This document shows, in pieces, positions 46,545-55,210 of a stretch of DNA of 64,000 nt. The position numbers and the translations under genes are program-made. The notes below the pieces were generated by a model, which was given only the letters and a program-made list of their open reading frames with translations, ran no database searches and had not been told where the DNA came from. Position 1 is the stretch's first letter; the number at the start of each line of letters is the position of its first letter. This DNA is from Pseudomonas brassicacearum (GTDB lineage: Bacteria > Pseudomonadota > Gammaproteobacteria > Pseudomonadales > Pseudomonadaceae), in NCBI RefSeq assembly GCF_009601685.2, contig NZ_CP045701.2, positions 1,178,001 to 1,242,000 on the forward strand, read 5' to 3'.

Positions 46545-47744
46545 TCAAATGGCCCCGTCGGCGCGCAGCTCGGCGATCTGCTGCGCATCGTAGCCAAGCT
46601 CGCCGAGCACTTGTGCGTTGTGTTCACCCAGCGCCGGCCCGACCCATTCGGATGTGCCCGGGGTGTCGGAGAGTTTCGGCACGATCCCTGGCATCTTGAA
46701 CGCCTTGCCGTCCGGCAGCTTGGCCTGCAGGAACATTTCTCGGGCCAGGAATTGCGGATCGCTGAACATATCCTCAGCGCTGAAGATCCGACTGGCCGGC
46801 ACTCCGGCCTGGTTCAATTGGTCGATAACGCTATCGAGCGGCAGCGAGTTGACCCAGCGATCGATGACGCCGTACAGCTCGTCGCGGCGGCTGTCACGGC
46901 CATCGTTGCTGGCCAGTTGCGGGTCATTGGCCAAGTCGTCACGGCCGATGATCTGCATGAAGCGCTTGAAGATCGCGTCGCCGTTGGCACCAATCTGCAC
47001 GTGTTTGCCGTCAGCGCTGGTGTGGATGGACGAGGGGGTGATGCCGGGCATGATGTTGCCGGTGCGCTCGCGGATGAACCCGAACACGTCGAACTCCGGC
47101 ACCATGCTTTCCATCATGGCGAAAATCGCCTCGTACAAGGCCACATCCACCACTTGCCCGGTTCCGCCATTGATCTCGCGGTGACGCAGGGCCATCAATG
47201 CGCCAATCACGCCCCAGAGGGCGGCGATGGAGTCGCCGATGGAAATCCCGGTGCGCACCGGCGGACGGTCCTCGAACCCGGTGATGTATCGCAGCCCGCC
47301 CATGGACTCGCCCACGGCGCCAAACCCTGGCTGATCTTTCATCGGCCCGGTCTGGCCGAAGCCCGAAAGTCGCACCATCACCAGTTTCGGGTTCAGTGCG
47401 TGCAGGATATCCCAGCCCAGGCCGAGCTTTTCCAGTACGCCGGGGCGAAAATTCTCGATCAGGATATCGGCTTCGCCAATCAGTTTTTTCAGGATCGTCA
47501 GTCCTTCAGGGTGCTTGAGGTTCAAGGTCAGGGACTTCTTGTTGCGTGCCTGGACGAACCACCACAGCGAGGTGCCTTCGTACAGCTTGCGCCACTTGCG
47601 CAGGGGGTCACCGCCGTCGGGCGATTCGACCTTGATGACCTCGGCACCGAATTCGCCGCAGATGCGTGAGGCGAAGGGCCCGGCGATCAAGGTGCCGAGT
47701 TCGATGACTTTGACGCCGGCAAGGGGTTTGGCAGTAAGCGACAT
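46545..47744 (-). CDS. CaiB/BaiF family CoA-transferase
   Basis: A 399-residue class III CoA-transferase: N-terminal LAGVKVIELGTLIAGPFASR, then ARNKKSLTLNLKHPEG and ENFRPGVLEKLGLG. These enzymes move CoA between organic acids through an Asp-bound anhydride. The substrate cannot be told from sequence; no pathway genes are adjacent. The start at 47744 (MSLTAKPLAGV) was chosen over one 105 bases upstream. It is divergent from yaeQ. Confidence 0.88.
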   Translation of the reverse strand: MSLTAKPLAGVKVIELGTLIAGPFASRICGEFGAEVIKVESPDGGDPLRKWRKLYEGTSLWWFVQARNKKSLTLNLKHPEGLTILKKLIGEADILIENFRPGVLEKLGLGWDILHALNPKLVMVRLSGFGQTGPMKDQPGFGAVGESMGGLRYITGFEDRPPVRTGISIGDSIAALWGVIGALMALRHREINGGTGQVVDVALYEAIFAMMESMVPEFDVFGFIRERTGNIMPGITPSSIHTSADGKHVQIGANGDAIFKRFMQIIGRDDLANDPQLASNDGRDSRRDELYGVIDRWVNSLPLDSVIDQLNQAGVPASRIFSAEDMFSDPQFLAREMFLQAKLPDGKAFKMPGIVPKLSDTPGTSEWVGPALGEHNAQVLGELGYDAQQIAELRADGAI

Positions 47745-47891
47745 GACAGATCCTGTAGGACAAAGGCAGAACGAATAGAGCGTTTTATCATAGGCCAAGG
47801 TCAGTCGCCGCAGGTTGATGGTCGGCAATTCGTGGATTGCCCGCGTCATCGGTTAGACTTGCCGCCTTTCCTCGTATCAAGAAGCCCGTTC

Positions 47892-48434
47892 ATGGCCCAG
47901 CCGTCCACGACCTATAAGTTTGAACTGAACCTCACCGACCTCGACCGCAATGTGTACGAGAATGTGAAGCAGACCATCGCCCGCCACCCTTCGGAAACCG
48001 AAGAGCGCATGACCGTGCGCCTGCTGGCCTACGCGTTCTGGTACAACGAGCTGCTGGCGTTTGGTCGTGGTCTGTCAGACGTCGACGAGCCTGCACTGTG
48101 GGAAAAAAGCCTGGATGACCGTGTGCTGCACTGGATCGAAGTCGGCCAGCCGGATGCCGATCGCCTGACCTGGTGCTCGCGCCGGACCGAGCGCACCAGC
48201 CTGCTGGCCTACGGCAGCCTGCGGGTCTGGGAAAACAAGGTGATCCCGGCGGTCAAGAACCTGAAAAACGTCAACATCGCCGCCGTGCCCCAGGACGTGC
48301 TCGAAACCCTGGCCCAAGACATGCCCCGGGTGATCAAGTGGGACGTGATGATCAGCGAGGGCACGATTTTCGTGACCGACGACCGTGGCCAGCATGAAGT
48401 CCAGCTGCAATGGTTGCTGGGCGAGCGTGGTTGA
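47892..48434 (+). CDS. yaeQ: YaeQ family protein
   Basis: A 180-residue protein with the YaeQ pattern: STTYKFELNLTDLDRNVYEN, then ETEERMTVRLLAYAFWY and the nuclease-like VGQPDADRL region. The fold resembles PD-(D/E)xK nucleases, but the function is not settled; the E. coli homologue was linked to RfaH suppression. It lies upstream of recJ, separated by a large repeat. Confidence 0.88.
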   Translation: MAQPSTTYKFELNLTDLDRNVYENVKQTIARHPSETEERMTVRLLAYAFWYNELLAFGRGLSDVDEPALWEKSLDDRVLHWIEVGQPDADRLTWCSRRTERTSLLAYGSLRVWENKVIPAVKNLKNVNIAAVPQDVLETLAQDMPRVIKWDVMISEGTIFVTDDRGQHEVQLQWLLGERG

Positions 48435-48446
48435 GCCCGCCGGGCC

Positions 48447-48670
48447 CTGTAGGAGCTGTGTAGGAGCTGTCGAGTGCAACGAGGCTGCGATCTTTCCCCT
48501 GACGCTTGAGTCTCAAGCGAAAGATCAAAAGATCAAAAGATCAAAAGATCAAAAGATCAAAAGATCAAAAGATCAAAAGATCAAAAGATCAAAAGATCAA
48601 AAGATCAAAAGATCGCAGCCTTCGGCAGCTCCTACAGTGCAACCCAAGCGGGAGCAAGCTCCCTCGCCAC
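48447..48670. repeat. GTAGGAGC-type inverted element, copy F, with flanking REP
   Basis: The left side has two GTAGGAGCTGT units and TCGAGTGCAACGAGGCTGCG; the right ends CTTCGGCAGCTCCTAC (48639), followed by a GCGGGAGCAAGCTCCC REP. The centre is an 8-bp array. Confidence 0.85.
48523..48610. repeat. 8-bp tandem repeat GATCAAAA, eleven perfect units
   Basis: Eleven identical GATCAAAA units run without a break from 48523 to 48610, then GATCGCAG. The same octamer occurs one to three times in related elements, so this is a lineage-specific expansion. Confidence 0.95.
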
Positions 48671-48708
48671 CCGGATTTTCACCATTAAAGAGAAGTTTTC
48701 GTCCCCCC

Positions 48709-50418
48709 ATGCGTATAGAACCCCGCCAACTGCCCGCCACCCTGCCATTTCTCGGTGACCTGCCGCCCCTGTTGACCCGCCTCTACGCAGCGCGTGGCGT
48801 GCAGTCCGAGGCTGAACTGGACAAGAGCCTGGCGCGCTTGATTCCCTTCCAGCAGCTCAAGGGGATCGACGCCGCGGTGGATCTGCTGGTGACGGCGCTG
48901 GAGCAACGCCAGCGCATCCTGGTCGTGGGCGACTTCGATGCCGATGGCGCGACCGCCAGCACCGTGGGCATGCTGGGGTTGCGCCTGCTCGGTGCGGCCC
49001 ATGTCGATTACCTGGTGCCCAATCGCTTCGAATATGGCTACGGGCTGACCCCGGAAATCGTCGAAGTCGCCCTGGCTCGCGAACCGCAGTTGCTGATCAC
49101 CGTGGATAACGGTATTTCGAGCGTGGAAGGTGTGGCGGCGGCGAAAGCGGCGGGGCTCAAGGTGCTGGTCACCGACCACCACTTGCCCGGCCTCGAACTG
49201 CCGGCGGCCGATGCCATCGTCAATCCGAACCAGCCGGGCTGCGAGTTTCCGAGCAAGGCCCTGGCCGGTGTCGGCGTCATTTTTTATGTGCTGATGGCGC
49301 TGCGGGCGCGTCTGCGCAGCTTGGGGTGGTATGCCAGTACACCCCAGCCGAACATCGGTGAATTGCTCGACCTGGTGGCCTTGGGCAGCGTGGCCGACGT
49401 GGTGCCGCTGGACGCGAATAACCGGATCCTGGTGCACCAGGGCCTGGAGCGGATTCGCGCCGGACGCGCCCGGCCCGGCATCAAGGCCATCCTGGAAGTG
49501 GCCAAGCGCGATGCTTCACGGATTACCTCCACCGACCTCGGCTTTATCCTCGGGCCGCGTCTGAACGCGGCGGGGCGCCTGGATGACATGAGCCTGGGCA
49601 TCGAATGCCTGCTCACCGACGACCCGGCCCTGGCACGGGAGATGGCGGCGCAACTGGACGGCATGAACCAGGACCGCAAGTCCATCGAGCAGGGCATGCA
49701 GCGTGAAGCCCTGGCCCAACTCAAGGACCTGCCGGTGGAGTCGATGCCATTCGGTTTGTGCCTGTTCGATCCGCAGTGGCACCAAGGGGTCATCGGCATC
49801 CTCGCCTCGCGGATGAAAGAACGCTATTTCCGTCCGACCATCGCCTTTGCCGATGCTGGGGACGGCTTGCTCAAGGGCTCGGGTCGCTCGGTGCCGGGCT
49901 TTCACATTCGCGATGCGCTGAGCGTGGTGGCGGCGCAGCATCCTACCCTGATCAGCAAGTACGGCGGTCACGCCATGGCGGCGGGGCTGACGCTGCCGGA
50001 GGCGAATTTTCCGTTGTTTGCCGAGGCGTTCGATGCGGAGGTGCGCCGGCAGTTGCGCGAAGAAGACCTGACCGGCCGGCTGCTGTCGGACGGCACCCTG
50101 GCGGTGGAGGAGTTCCACCTGGAACTGGCCCGGGCACTGCGCCACGCCGGTCCTTGGGGCCAGCATTTTCCCGAGCCGATGTTCCATGGCGTGTTCCAAT
50201 TGGTCGAACAGCGCGTGGTGGGCGAACGGCACCTGAAGGTCATCCTCAAGAGCGAATGCGGCTCGGTGAAACTCGATGGCATCGCCTTTGGCATCGACCG
50301 CGAGATCTGGCCCAACCCTACGGTGCGCTGGGTGGAACTGGCCTACAAACTCGACCTCAACGAGTTCCGCGGTCAGGAAACGGTGCAGTTGATGATTGCC
50401 CATATCGAGCCGCGGTAG
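48709..50418 (+). CDS. recJ: Single-stranded-DNA-specific exonuclease RecJ
   Basis: RecJ degrades single-stranded DNA 5' to 3' in recombination and mismatch repair. The 569-residue protein has the DHH domain (VGDFDADGATAS, LITVDNGISS, VTDHHLPG), the DHHA1 domain with KGSGRSVPGFHIRDAL and GGHAMAAG, and a C-terminal OB-fold. The start at 48709 (MRIEPRQLP) was chosen; the longer frame runs through the repeat. Confidence 0.95.
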   Translation: MRIEPRQLPATLPFLGDLPPLLTRLYAARGVQSEAELDKSLARLIPFQQLKGIDAAVDLLVTALEQRQRILVVGDFDADGATASTVGMLGLRLLGAAHVDYLVPNRFEYGYGLTPEIVEVALAREPQLLITVDNGISSVEGVAAAKAAGLKVLVTDHHLPGLELPAADAIVNPNQPGCEFPSKALAGVGVIFYVLMALRARLRSLGWYASTPQPNIGELLDLVALGSVADVVPLDANNRILVHQGLERIRAGRARPGIKAILEVAKRDASRITSTDLGFILGPRLNAAGRLDDMSLGIECLLTDDPALAREMAAQLDGMNQDRKSIEQGMQREALAQLKDLPVESMPFGLCLFDPQWHQGVIGILASRMKERYFRPTIAFADAGDGLLKGSGRSVPGFHIRDALSVVAAQHPTLISKYGGHAMAAGLTLPEANFPLFAEAFDAEVRRQLREEDLTGRLLSDGTLAVEEFHLELARALRHAGPWGQHFPEPMFHGVFQLVEQRVVGERHLKVILKSECGSVKLDGIAFGIDREIWPNPTVRWVELAYKLDLNEFRGQETVQLMIAHIEPR

Positions 50419-50454
50419 GCACAGCCCTTATCTGGCGCCCGGGCGCTGGGTTCT

Positions 50455-50634
50455 GTAGGAGCTGGCGAAGCCTGCGATCTTTTGATCTTTTGATCTTTTG
50501 GTCTTTGATCTTTTGATCTTTCGCTTGAGACTCTGGTGGGTGGGGAAAGATCGCAGCCTCGTTGCACTCGACAGCTCCTACACAGCTCCTACACAGCTCC
50601 TACACAGCTCCTACACCGCTACACCGCTACACCG
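50455..50634. repeat. GTAGGAGC-type inverted element, copy G
   Basis: The left arm TGTAGGAGCTGGCGAAGCCT leads into five TTTTGATC-like repeats. The right arm is expanded into 11-bp ACAGCTCCTAC units and ends in three 8-bp CTACACCG units. It lies downstream of recJ. Confidence 0.85.
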
Positions 50635-50874
50635 TTCAGAGTCGAACGGGATTTGGGTTCGCCTTGAGTGGAGAGCATTGCGCCACACCGTCGGTTTTTA
50701 AGTTCTGAACCCTCCGTCCTTGCAGGTTGTCGACTAGGCTCTAAGCACTGCTTGATAGCCCTTGTGACGTCTTGTCGAATTTTTTGCCCGCGGGGGCGGG
50801 TGTTGCACCTTTTGTCACTCGTCGACTTTTCAAACAGAACCCTGGAGCCTGCCCACTGATTCGAGAGGTGCCCC
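50635..50874. other. Intergenic region before the Old Yellow Enzyme gene
   Basis: This 240-base stretch has a GC-rich palindrome (TTGCCCGCGGGGGCGGGT, near 50781) but no open gene with a ribosome site. It presumably carries the promoter of the gene at 50875. Confidence 0.4.
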
Positions 50875-51981
50875 ATGAGTCTGCTGCTGGAACCCTATAC
50901 CCTTCGCCAATTGACCCTGCCCAATCGCATCGCGGTATCGCCAATGTGCCAGTATTCGAGCACCGATGGCCTGGCCAACGATTGGCACCTGGTGCATTTG
51001 GGCAGCCGTGCCGTGGGCGGTGCCGGCCTGGTGTTCACCGAAGCCACCGCCGTCACCGCCGAAGGTCGTATCACTGCCCAGGATTTGGGGCTGTGGAATG
51101 ATGAACAGATCGAACCCTTGCAACGCATCACCCGTTTCATCACCGCCCAAGGGGCCGTGCCAGGCATACAACTGGCCCATGCCGGACGCAAGGCCAGCAC
51201 CTGGCGACCCTGGCTGGGCAAGCATGGCAGCGTAAAACCGGCGGATGGCGGCTGGGTTCCAGTCGGCCCGTCACCGATTGCCTTCGATCCGCAACACACC
51301 CAGCCGGTGCAATTGGATGAAGGGCAAATCGCCGGCGTGATCCAGGCCTTCGTGGATTCGGCCAAGCGCGCGCTCACGGCCGGCTTCAAAGTGGTCGAGG
51401 TCCACGCGGCCCATGGTTATCTGCTGCATCAATTCCTGTCGCCCTTGAGCAATCAGCGACGTGATCAATACGGCGGCTCGTTCGAGAACCGCATCCGCTT
51501 GGTGCTGCAAGTCACTGAGGCGATCCGGGCCGTATGGCCTGAAGAGTTGCCGGTATTCGTTCGTGTCTCTGCCACCGATTGGGTCGAGGACGGTTGGAAC
51601 CCGGATGAAACCGTGGAACTGGCGCGGCGATTCAGGGCCCTGGGGGTGGACTTGATCGATGTCTCATCGGGCGGCACCGCAGCCAATGCGGAAATTCCCA
51701 CCGGCCCGGGTTACCAGACACGCTTTGCCGAGCGGGTGCGCAAGGAGTCGGAAATCGCCACCGGTACAGTCGGCATGATCACCGAACCGGCCCAGGCCGA
51801 ACACATCCTGCGCACCTGCCAGGCCGACATCATCTTCCTGGCCCGCGAATTGTTGCGCGATCCGTACTGGGCCCTGCATGCCGATGATGACCTGGGCGGC
51901 CGCAAGGCCACGTGGCCGGCGCAGTACCAGCGGGCTACGCATCGGGACCAGCCGATTCATGAGTCGGATCTGCGCGATTGA
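50875..51981 (+). CDS. NADH:flavin oxidoreductase, Old Yellow Enzyme family (YqjM/XenA-like)
   Basis: A 368-residue FMN enzyme. PNRIAVSPMCQYSS near the N-terminus has the Cys that tunes the flavin in the YqjM/XenA subgroup. The substrate-binding His pair is in QLAHAGRKAS and VEVHAAHGYLLHQFLSPL; GGSFENRIRL binds flavin phosphate. Such enzymes reduce activated C=C bonds or xenobiotics such as nitroesters with NAD(P)H. It is monocistronic and ends at a strong terminator. Confidence 0.9.
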   Translation: MSLLLEPYTLRQLTLPNRIAVSPMCQYSSTDGLANDWHLVHLGSRAVGGAGLVFTEATAVTAEGRITAQDLGLWNDEQIEPLQRITRFITAQGAVPGIQLAHAGRKASTWRPWLGKHGSVKPADGGWVPVGPSPIAFDPQHTQPVQLDEGQIAGVIQAFVDSAKRALTAGFKVVEVHAAHGYLLHQFLSPLSNQRRDQYGGSFENRIRLVLQVTEAIRAVWPEELPVFVRVSATDWVEDGWNPDETVELARRFRALGVDLIDVSSGGTAANAEIPTGPGYQTRFAERVRKESEIATGTVGMITEPAQAEHILRTCQADIIFLARELLRDPYWALHADDDLGGRKATWPAQYQRATHRDQPIHESDLRD

Positions 51982-51995
51982 GTGCTTGGTAAAAC

Positions 51996-52029
51996 AAAAA
52001 GCCCCGGTCGTCATTGGCCGGGGCTTTTT
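51996..52029 (+). terminator. Intrinsic terminator after the OYE gene
   Basis: AAAAAGCCCCGG pairs with CCGGGGCTTTTT around TCGTCATTGG. Confidence 0.9.
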
Positions 52030-52059
52030 GCTTATCTGGAGTCGTGGATGTTTGTACTG

Positions 52060-52145
52060 CCGTCTTCGCGAGCAAGCTCGCTCCCACAGGGGCTGTGTGA
52101 ACAACACAAAGCTACTGTGGGAGCGGGCTTGCTCGCGAAGGCGTC
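52060..52145. repeat. REP pair between OYE and opgD
   Basis: CTTCGCGAGCAAGCTCGCTC (52063) is inverted to GAGCGGGCTTGCTCGCGAAG (52140). The two genes are convergent across it. Confidence 0.85.
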
Positions 52146-52164
52146 ATTCCTGACGCTGCCAGGC

Positions 52165-53793
52165 TCAGGGATACTTGCGCTTATCCGGCGCCGGCGGGAA
52201 GTACTGGTATAACCAGGTCTCGCTCAAGGTGCGGTCCTTGGTGCGAATGAACAGACGCATCTGCACCGGTTCCACACTGTCGTCGGTCGGGTACCAGTCG
52301 AAGGTGATGCGGTAGCCCTTGATTGCATCTATCACCAGCACGTTGAAGTCCTTCACTTCACCATGGGAGCAGGTCACCACCGGTTCGATGCCGGTGCCTG
52401 GCGGCAGTTGGTCGAGGCCGCCGCCGCTGAAGTCCACGGCAAAGCGACGGGCCCAGACGGTCGGGTAATGCTCGCCCGGAGCCCAGCCTTCGATGAAGCC
52501 GCCCATGCCTGAGCGGGTCGCGTCGACGCGGGCCAGGTCCGTGCTCACCGGCGGCAGCGCGCTCCAGTAGAGTTTGTAGCCATAGTTCAGAGAGTCACCG
52601 GCGGCCACCGGTTTTTTCGGTGTCCAGAACGCAACAATGTTGTCCAGGGTTTCGCCAGTGGTAGGAATCTCCAGCAAGTCGACCGAGCCTTCGCCCCAGG
52701 CCGTCGTCGGCTCGACCCACAGGCTTGGGCGCTTGCTGTACCAGTCCACGGTGTCCTGGTAGCTGGCAAAGTCGTGGTCGGTCTGCACCAGGCCGAAGCC
52801 TTTGGGGTCCTTGTCGGCGAAGGCGTTGAATTGCAGGGTGGCAGGGTTGTTCAGCGGACGGCACACCCACTCGCCGTTGCCGCGCCACATGGCCAGCCGG
52901 TCGGAGTCGTGGATTTGCGGGTGAATGGTGTCGCACATGCGCCGTTCGACGGTGCCACAGCTGAACATGCTGGTCATCGGCGCGATCCCCAGTTGCTCGA
53001 TGGCGGTTCGGGCATTGATGTGCGCGTCGATCTCCATCACCACCCGGGTCGGTTGGCAATCGATATCAAACCGATAGGCACCGGTGGCGCTGGGTGAGTC
53101 GAGCAGGGCGTAGACCACGAACCGGGTGCTGTTCTTTTCCGGGGTTTCGAACCAGAACTTGGTGAAGTCCGGGAACTCCTCACGCTTCTTCGCATAGGTG
53201 TCGATGGCCAGGCCGCGGGCCGACAGCCCGTACTGGCCGCTGGCGTCCACGGCGCGGAAGTAGCTGGCCCCCAGAAACGAAACGATGTCGTGCCGGTCCA
53301 GCTCCGGTGCCTTGAAGACGCGAAAGCCGGCGAAGCCCAGGTCACCCTTCAGTTGCGCGGTGTTGACCGTGGTTTTCTCATAGTTGAACAGTTCCGGGCG
53401 AAAGTGCACCTCACGGGCCATACGCGTCTTCGGATCGACGCTGTACATGCGCACCGGCTGCTTGAAGCCCATGCCGACGTGGAAGAACTGCGCGTCCAGT
53501 TGCCGCCCGTCCAAGTCATTCCACAGGGAGTGGTTGGCGTCGTACTGGATGGCGTTGAACTGCAGCGGCGACATCAGGGCCAGGGTTTCTGGCAGCACCT
53601 GCTTGGTGTCGACGTAGCGGCTCTTGGCCAGCTGTCGGGCCTGATCCTTCAATCCGTTGAAATCGAAGGGACGGGCTTGGCCGTCGGCAGTCTGATCGCC
53701 GGCCCAGGCGCGTGCGGCCATGAGCCCGGAGGCCGACAGCCCGGTGTAGGCGGCGAAGGCCATGGAGGCCTTGAGCAGATTCCTGCGGTGCAT
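52165..53793 (-). CDS. opgD: Glucan biosynthesis protein D
   Basis: A periplasmic protein for osmoregulated periplasmic glucan synthesis. The 542-residue protein has a Tat-type signal ([20 protein letters not shown], with twin Arg at 3-4) and an OpgG/OpgD beta-sandwich ([15 protein letters not shown], then [12 protein letters not shown]). The start at 53793 gives a proper signal peptide; the upstream in-frame ATG is 144 bases away and gives none. Confidence 0.93.
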   Translation of the reverse strand: MHRRNLLKASMAFAAYTGLSASGLMAARAWAGDQTADGQARPFDFNGLKDQARQLAKSRYVDTKQVLPETLALMSPLQFNAIQYDANHSLWNDLDGRQLDAQFFHVGMGFKQPVRMYSVDPKTRMAREVHFRPELFNYEKTTVNTAQLKGDLGFAGFRVFKAPELDRHDIVSFLGASYFRAVDASGQYGLSARGLAIDTYAKKREEFPDFTKFWFETPEKNSTRFVVYALLDSPSATGAYRFDIDCQPTRVVMEIDAHINARTAIEQLGIAPMTSMFSCGTVERRMCDTIHPQIHDSDRLAMWRGNGEWVCRPLNNPATLQFNAFADKDPKGFGLVQTDHDFASYQDTVDWYSKRPSLWVEPTTAWGEGSVDLLEIPTTGETLDNIVAFWTPKKPVAAGDSLNYGYKLYWSALPPVSTDLARVDATRSGMGGFIEGWAPGEHYPTVWARRFAVDFSGGGLDQLPPGTGIEPVVTCSHGEVKDFNVLVIDAIKGYRITFDWYPTDDSVEPVQMRLFIRTKDRTLSETWLYQYFPPAPDKRKYP

Positions 53794-54154
53794 AAATACA
53801 ACCTTTCTCGAAACAATCCCGAGCCGATCCTGGCAACAGAGACTGATAAGGGAGTTCGGACATGCCTTTGGCCAAACGCGACGAACGTTAGAACAGATGC
53901 CTGAGAGCTGGATCGGTTCACCGAGGCGAAAAATCATAGGGGAAATGCGGGCTTCGAGAGAAAAGAAAGCGTGGCTTGGTCAAACTTTCTTACAGTTATT
54001 TCTTTTTTTATGTCGATTTCGACTTTTTTTGACTAATTACTCTAATTCCCCCTTTCCACGCTTTGAATCCTCCCTATTCTTTAGCGTGAAGACGATCTAA
54101 CCCGGATCCAGACGGTGCTATCAGGTCAAACCTCGACGTAAAGAAGGACAGTTC
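53794..54154. other. AT-rich intergenic region, opgD / 61-aa ORF
   Basis: This 361-base stretch becomes unusually AT-rich at 53980-54090 (runs of T and TTTTTTTATGTCGA). It should hold the opgD promoter and that of the small gene at 54155. I see no gene or palindrome with a clear match. Confidence 0.4.
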
Positions 54155-54340
54155 ATGACAAAAATACAGGGCATTGCCGAAATGCTGGGGATCTTTCCAG
54201 GCCTGACCAACCCGCGCAAAACACGCCGGCTCAGCCTGGAAGAGTTAAGGCTGGTGGAGCGCTATCGGGAGTTGTCGGAAAACGACCGCATCGCCATGCG
54301 CTATCTGGTGGATGCGATGCGCAGTGTTTCGCGGTTTTGA
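54155..54340 (+). CDS. Small conserved-looking protein (61 aa)
   Basis: A 61-residue ORF starting MTKIQGIAEMLGIFPGLTNP after a good AAGAAGGAC ribosome site. The second half is one amphipathic helix-turn region rich in charge (LSLEELRLVERYRELSENDR). It resembles the C-terminal tail seen after helix-turn-helix domains of small Pseudomonas regulators, but no DNA-binding domain is present. Function unknown; coding is supported by the ribosome site and codon pattern. Confidence 0.6.
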   Translation: MTKIQGIAEMLGIFPGLTNPRKTRRLSLEELRLVERYRELSENDRIAMRYLVDAMRSVSRF

Positions 54341-54454
54341 CCAGAGACCCTGCAGTCTTTAAATGGCCTCTCAGTTTTCCTACCAGCGAGTGGGAGTTTT
54401 CAAACGAGGCCAAGCACATCGGCCTACCGTCAGCGGCGGTTGCAGGCCTGGGCG

Positions 54455-54489
54455 CGAAGTATTACTTTTCTATGCAAAGTAATACTTCG
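54455..54489. promoter_or_regulatory. Perfect palindromic operator of the vapBC-like pair
   Basis: CGAAGTATTACTTT (54455-54468) and AAAGTAATACTTCG (54476-54489) form a perfect 14-bp inverted repeat with a 7-base spacer, directly before the ribosome site. AbrB-type antitoxins bind such palindromes to autoregulate. Confidence 0.8.
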
Positions 54490-54500
54490 AGGAGAATACA

Positions 54501-54746
54501 ATGCCGACGACGATGACCAGTAAAGGACAAGTCACCATTCCCAAACCCATCCGCGACGCGCTGCACTTGATTCCTGGCTGTGCGGTAGAGTTCAGCATCA
54601 ATGCACAGGGCGAGGTAGTGCTGCATGCAGGTAAATCTGGAACAGCCGAGGCTGCCATTAGTGATCGTTTTGAAGCTGTCCGTGGCAGGGCGGATATCAA
54701 ATGGCGCACAGACGATCTTATGGCCCTGTTGCGTGGTGAAGACTGA
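54501..54746 (+). CDS. vapB: AbrB/VapB-type antitoxin
   Basis: An 81-residue protein with an N-terminal swapped-hairpin AbrB DNA-binding domain (TTMTSKGQVTIPKPIRDAL and GCAVEFSINAQGEVVLHA) and a C-terminal toxin-binding tail (RTDDLMALLRGED). It should neutralise the PIN toxin and repress its own operon through the palindrome just upstream. Its stop overlaps the toxin start by one base. Confidence 0.92.
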   Translation: MPTTMTSKGQVTIPKPIRDALHLIPGCAVEFSINAQGEVVLHAGKSGTAEAAISDRFEAVRGRADIKWRTDDLMALLRGED

Positions 54747-55147
54747 TGATATTGGTCGATACCAACGTGTTGATCGATGTGCTGGAGGATGATCCGGTTT
54801 GGGCTGATTGGTCCATCGAGCAGATGCGTGCCCAATCCAAAATTCACAATTTGGTAATCAATCCAGTTATTTATGCTGAACTGTCCCAGACATTTTCTAC
54901 CTTCGAAGCGTTGGATGAGGTTGTCGAAGAGATGGGGCTGCTAATGCAGGAGGTACCTCGTCCGGCGTTGTTTTTGGCAGGGAAGGCTTTTGTGCGTTAT
55001 CGAAAGGTAGGCGGTGGCAAAAATAATGTGCTTGCCGATTTTTTCATCGGTGCCCATGCGGCTGTCAAGCGTCTTCCTTTGCTTACACGTGACCCGAAGC
55101 GCTACCGAAATTATTTTCCTTCGGTGCAGTTGGTGGTGCCATCGTGA
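54746..55147 (+). CDS. vapC: VapC-type PIN-domain toxin
   Basis: A 133-residue PIN RNase with the expected acidic residues: D5 in MILVDTNVLID, Glu in NPVIYAELS, and Asp residues in NNVLADFFIGAHA and LLTRDPKRYR. VapC toxins cut tRNA or rRNA and block translation. AT content is higher than that of neighbours, consistent with transfer. The start ATGAT overlaps the antitoxin stop. Confidence 0.92.
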   Translation: MILVDTNVLIDVLEDDPVWADWSIEQMRAQSKIHNLVINPVIYAELSQTFSTFEALDEVVEEMGLLMQEVPRPALFLAGKAFVRYRKVGGGKNNVLADFFIGAHAAVKRLPLLTRDPKRYRNYFPSVQLVVPS

Positions 55148-55210
55148 GGTGCGCTTCACCACGACCAATATCGTCCCCTTGGTCGTGGTGTAATCGCAAT
55201 TGGCATTGGC

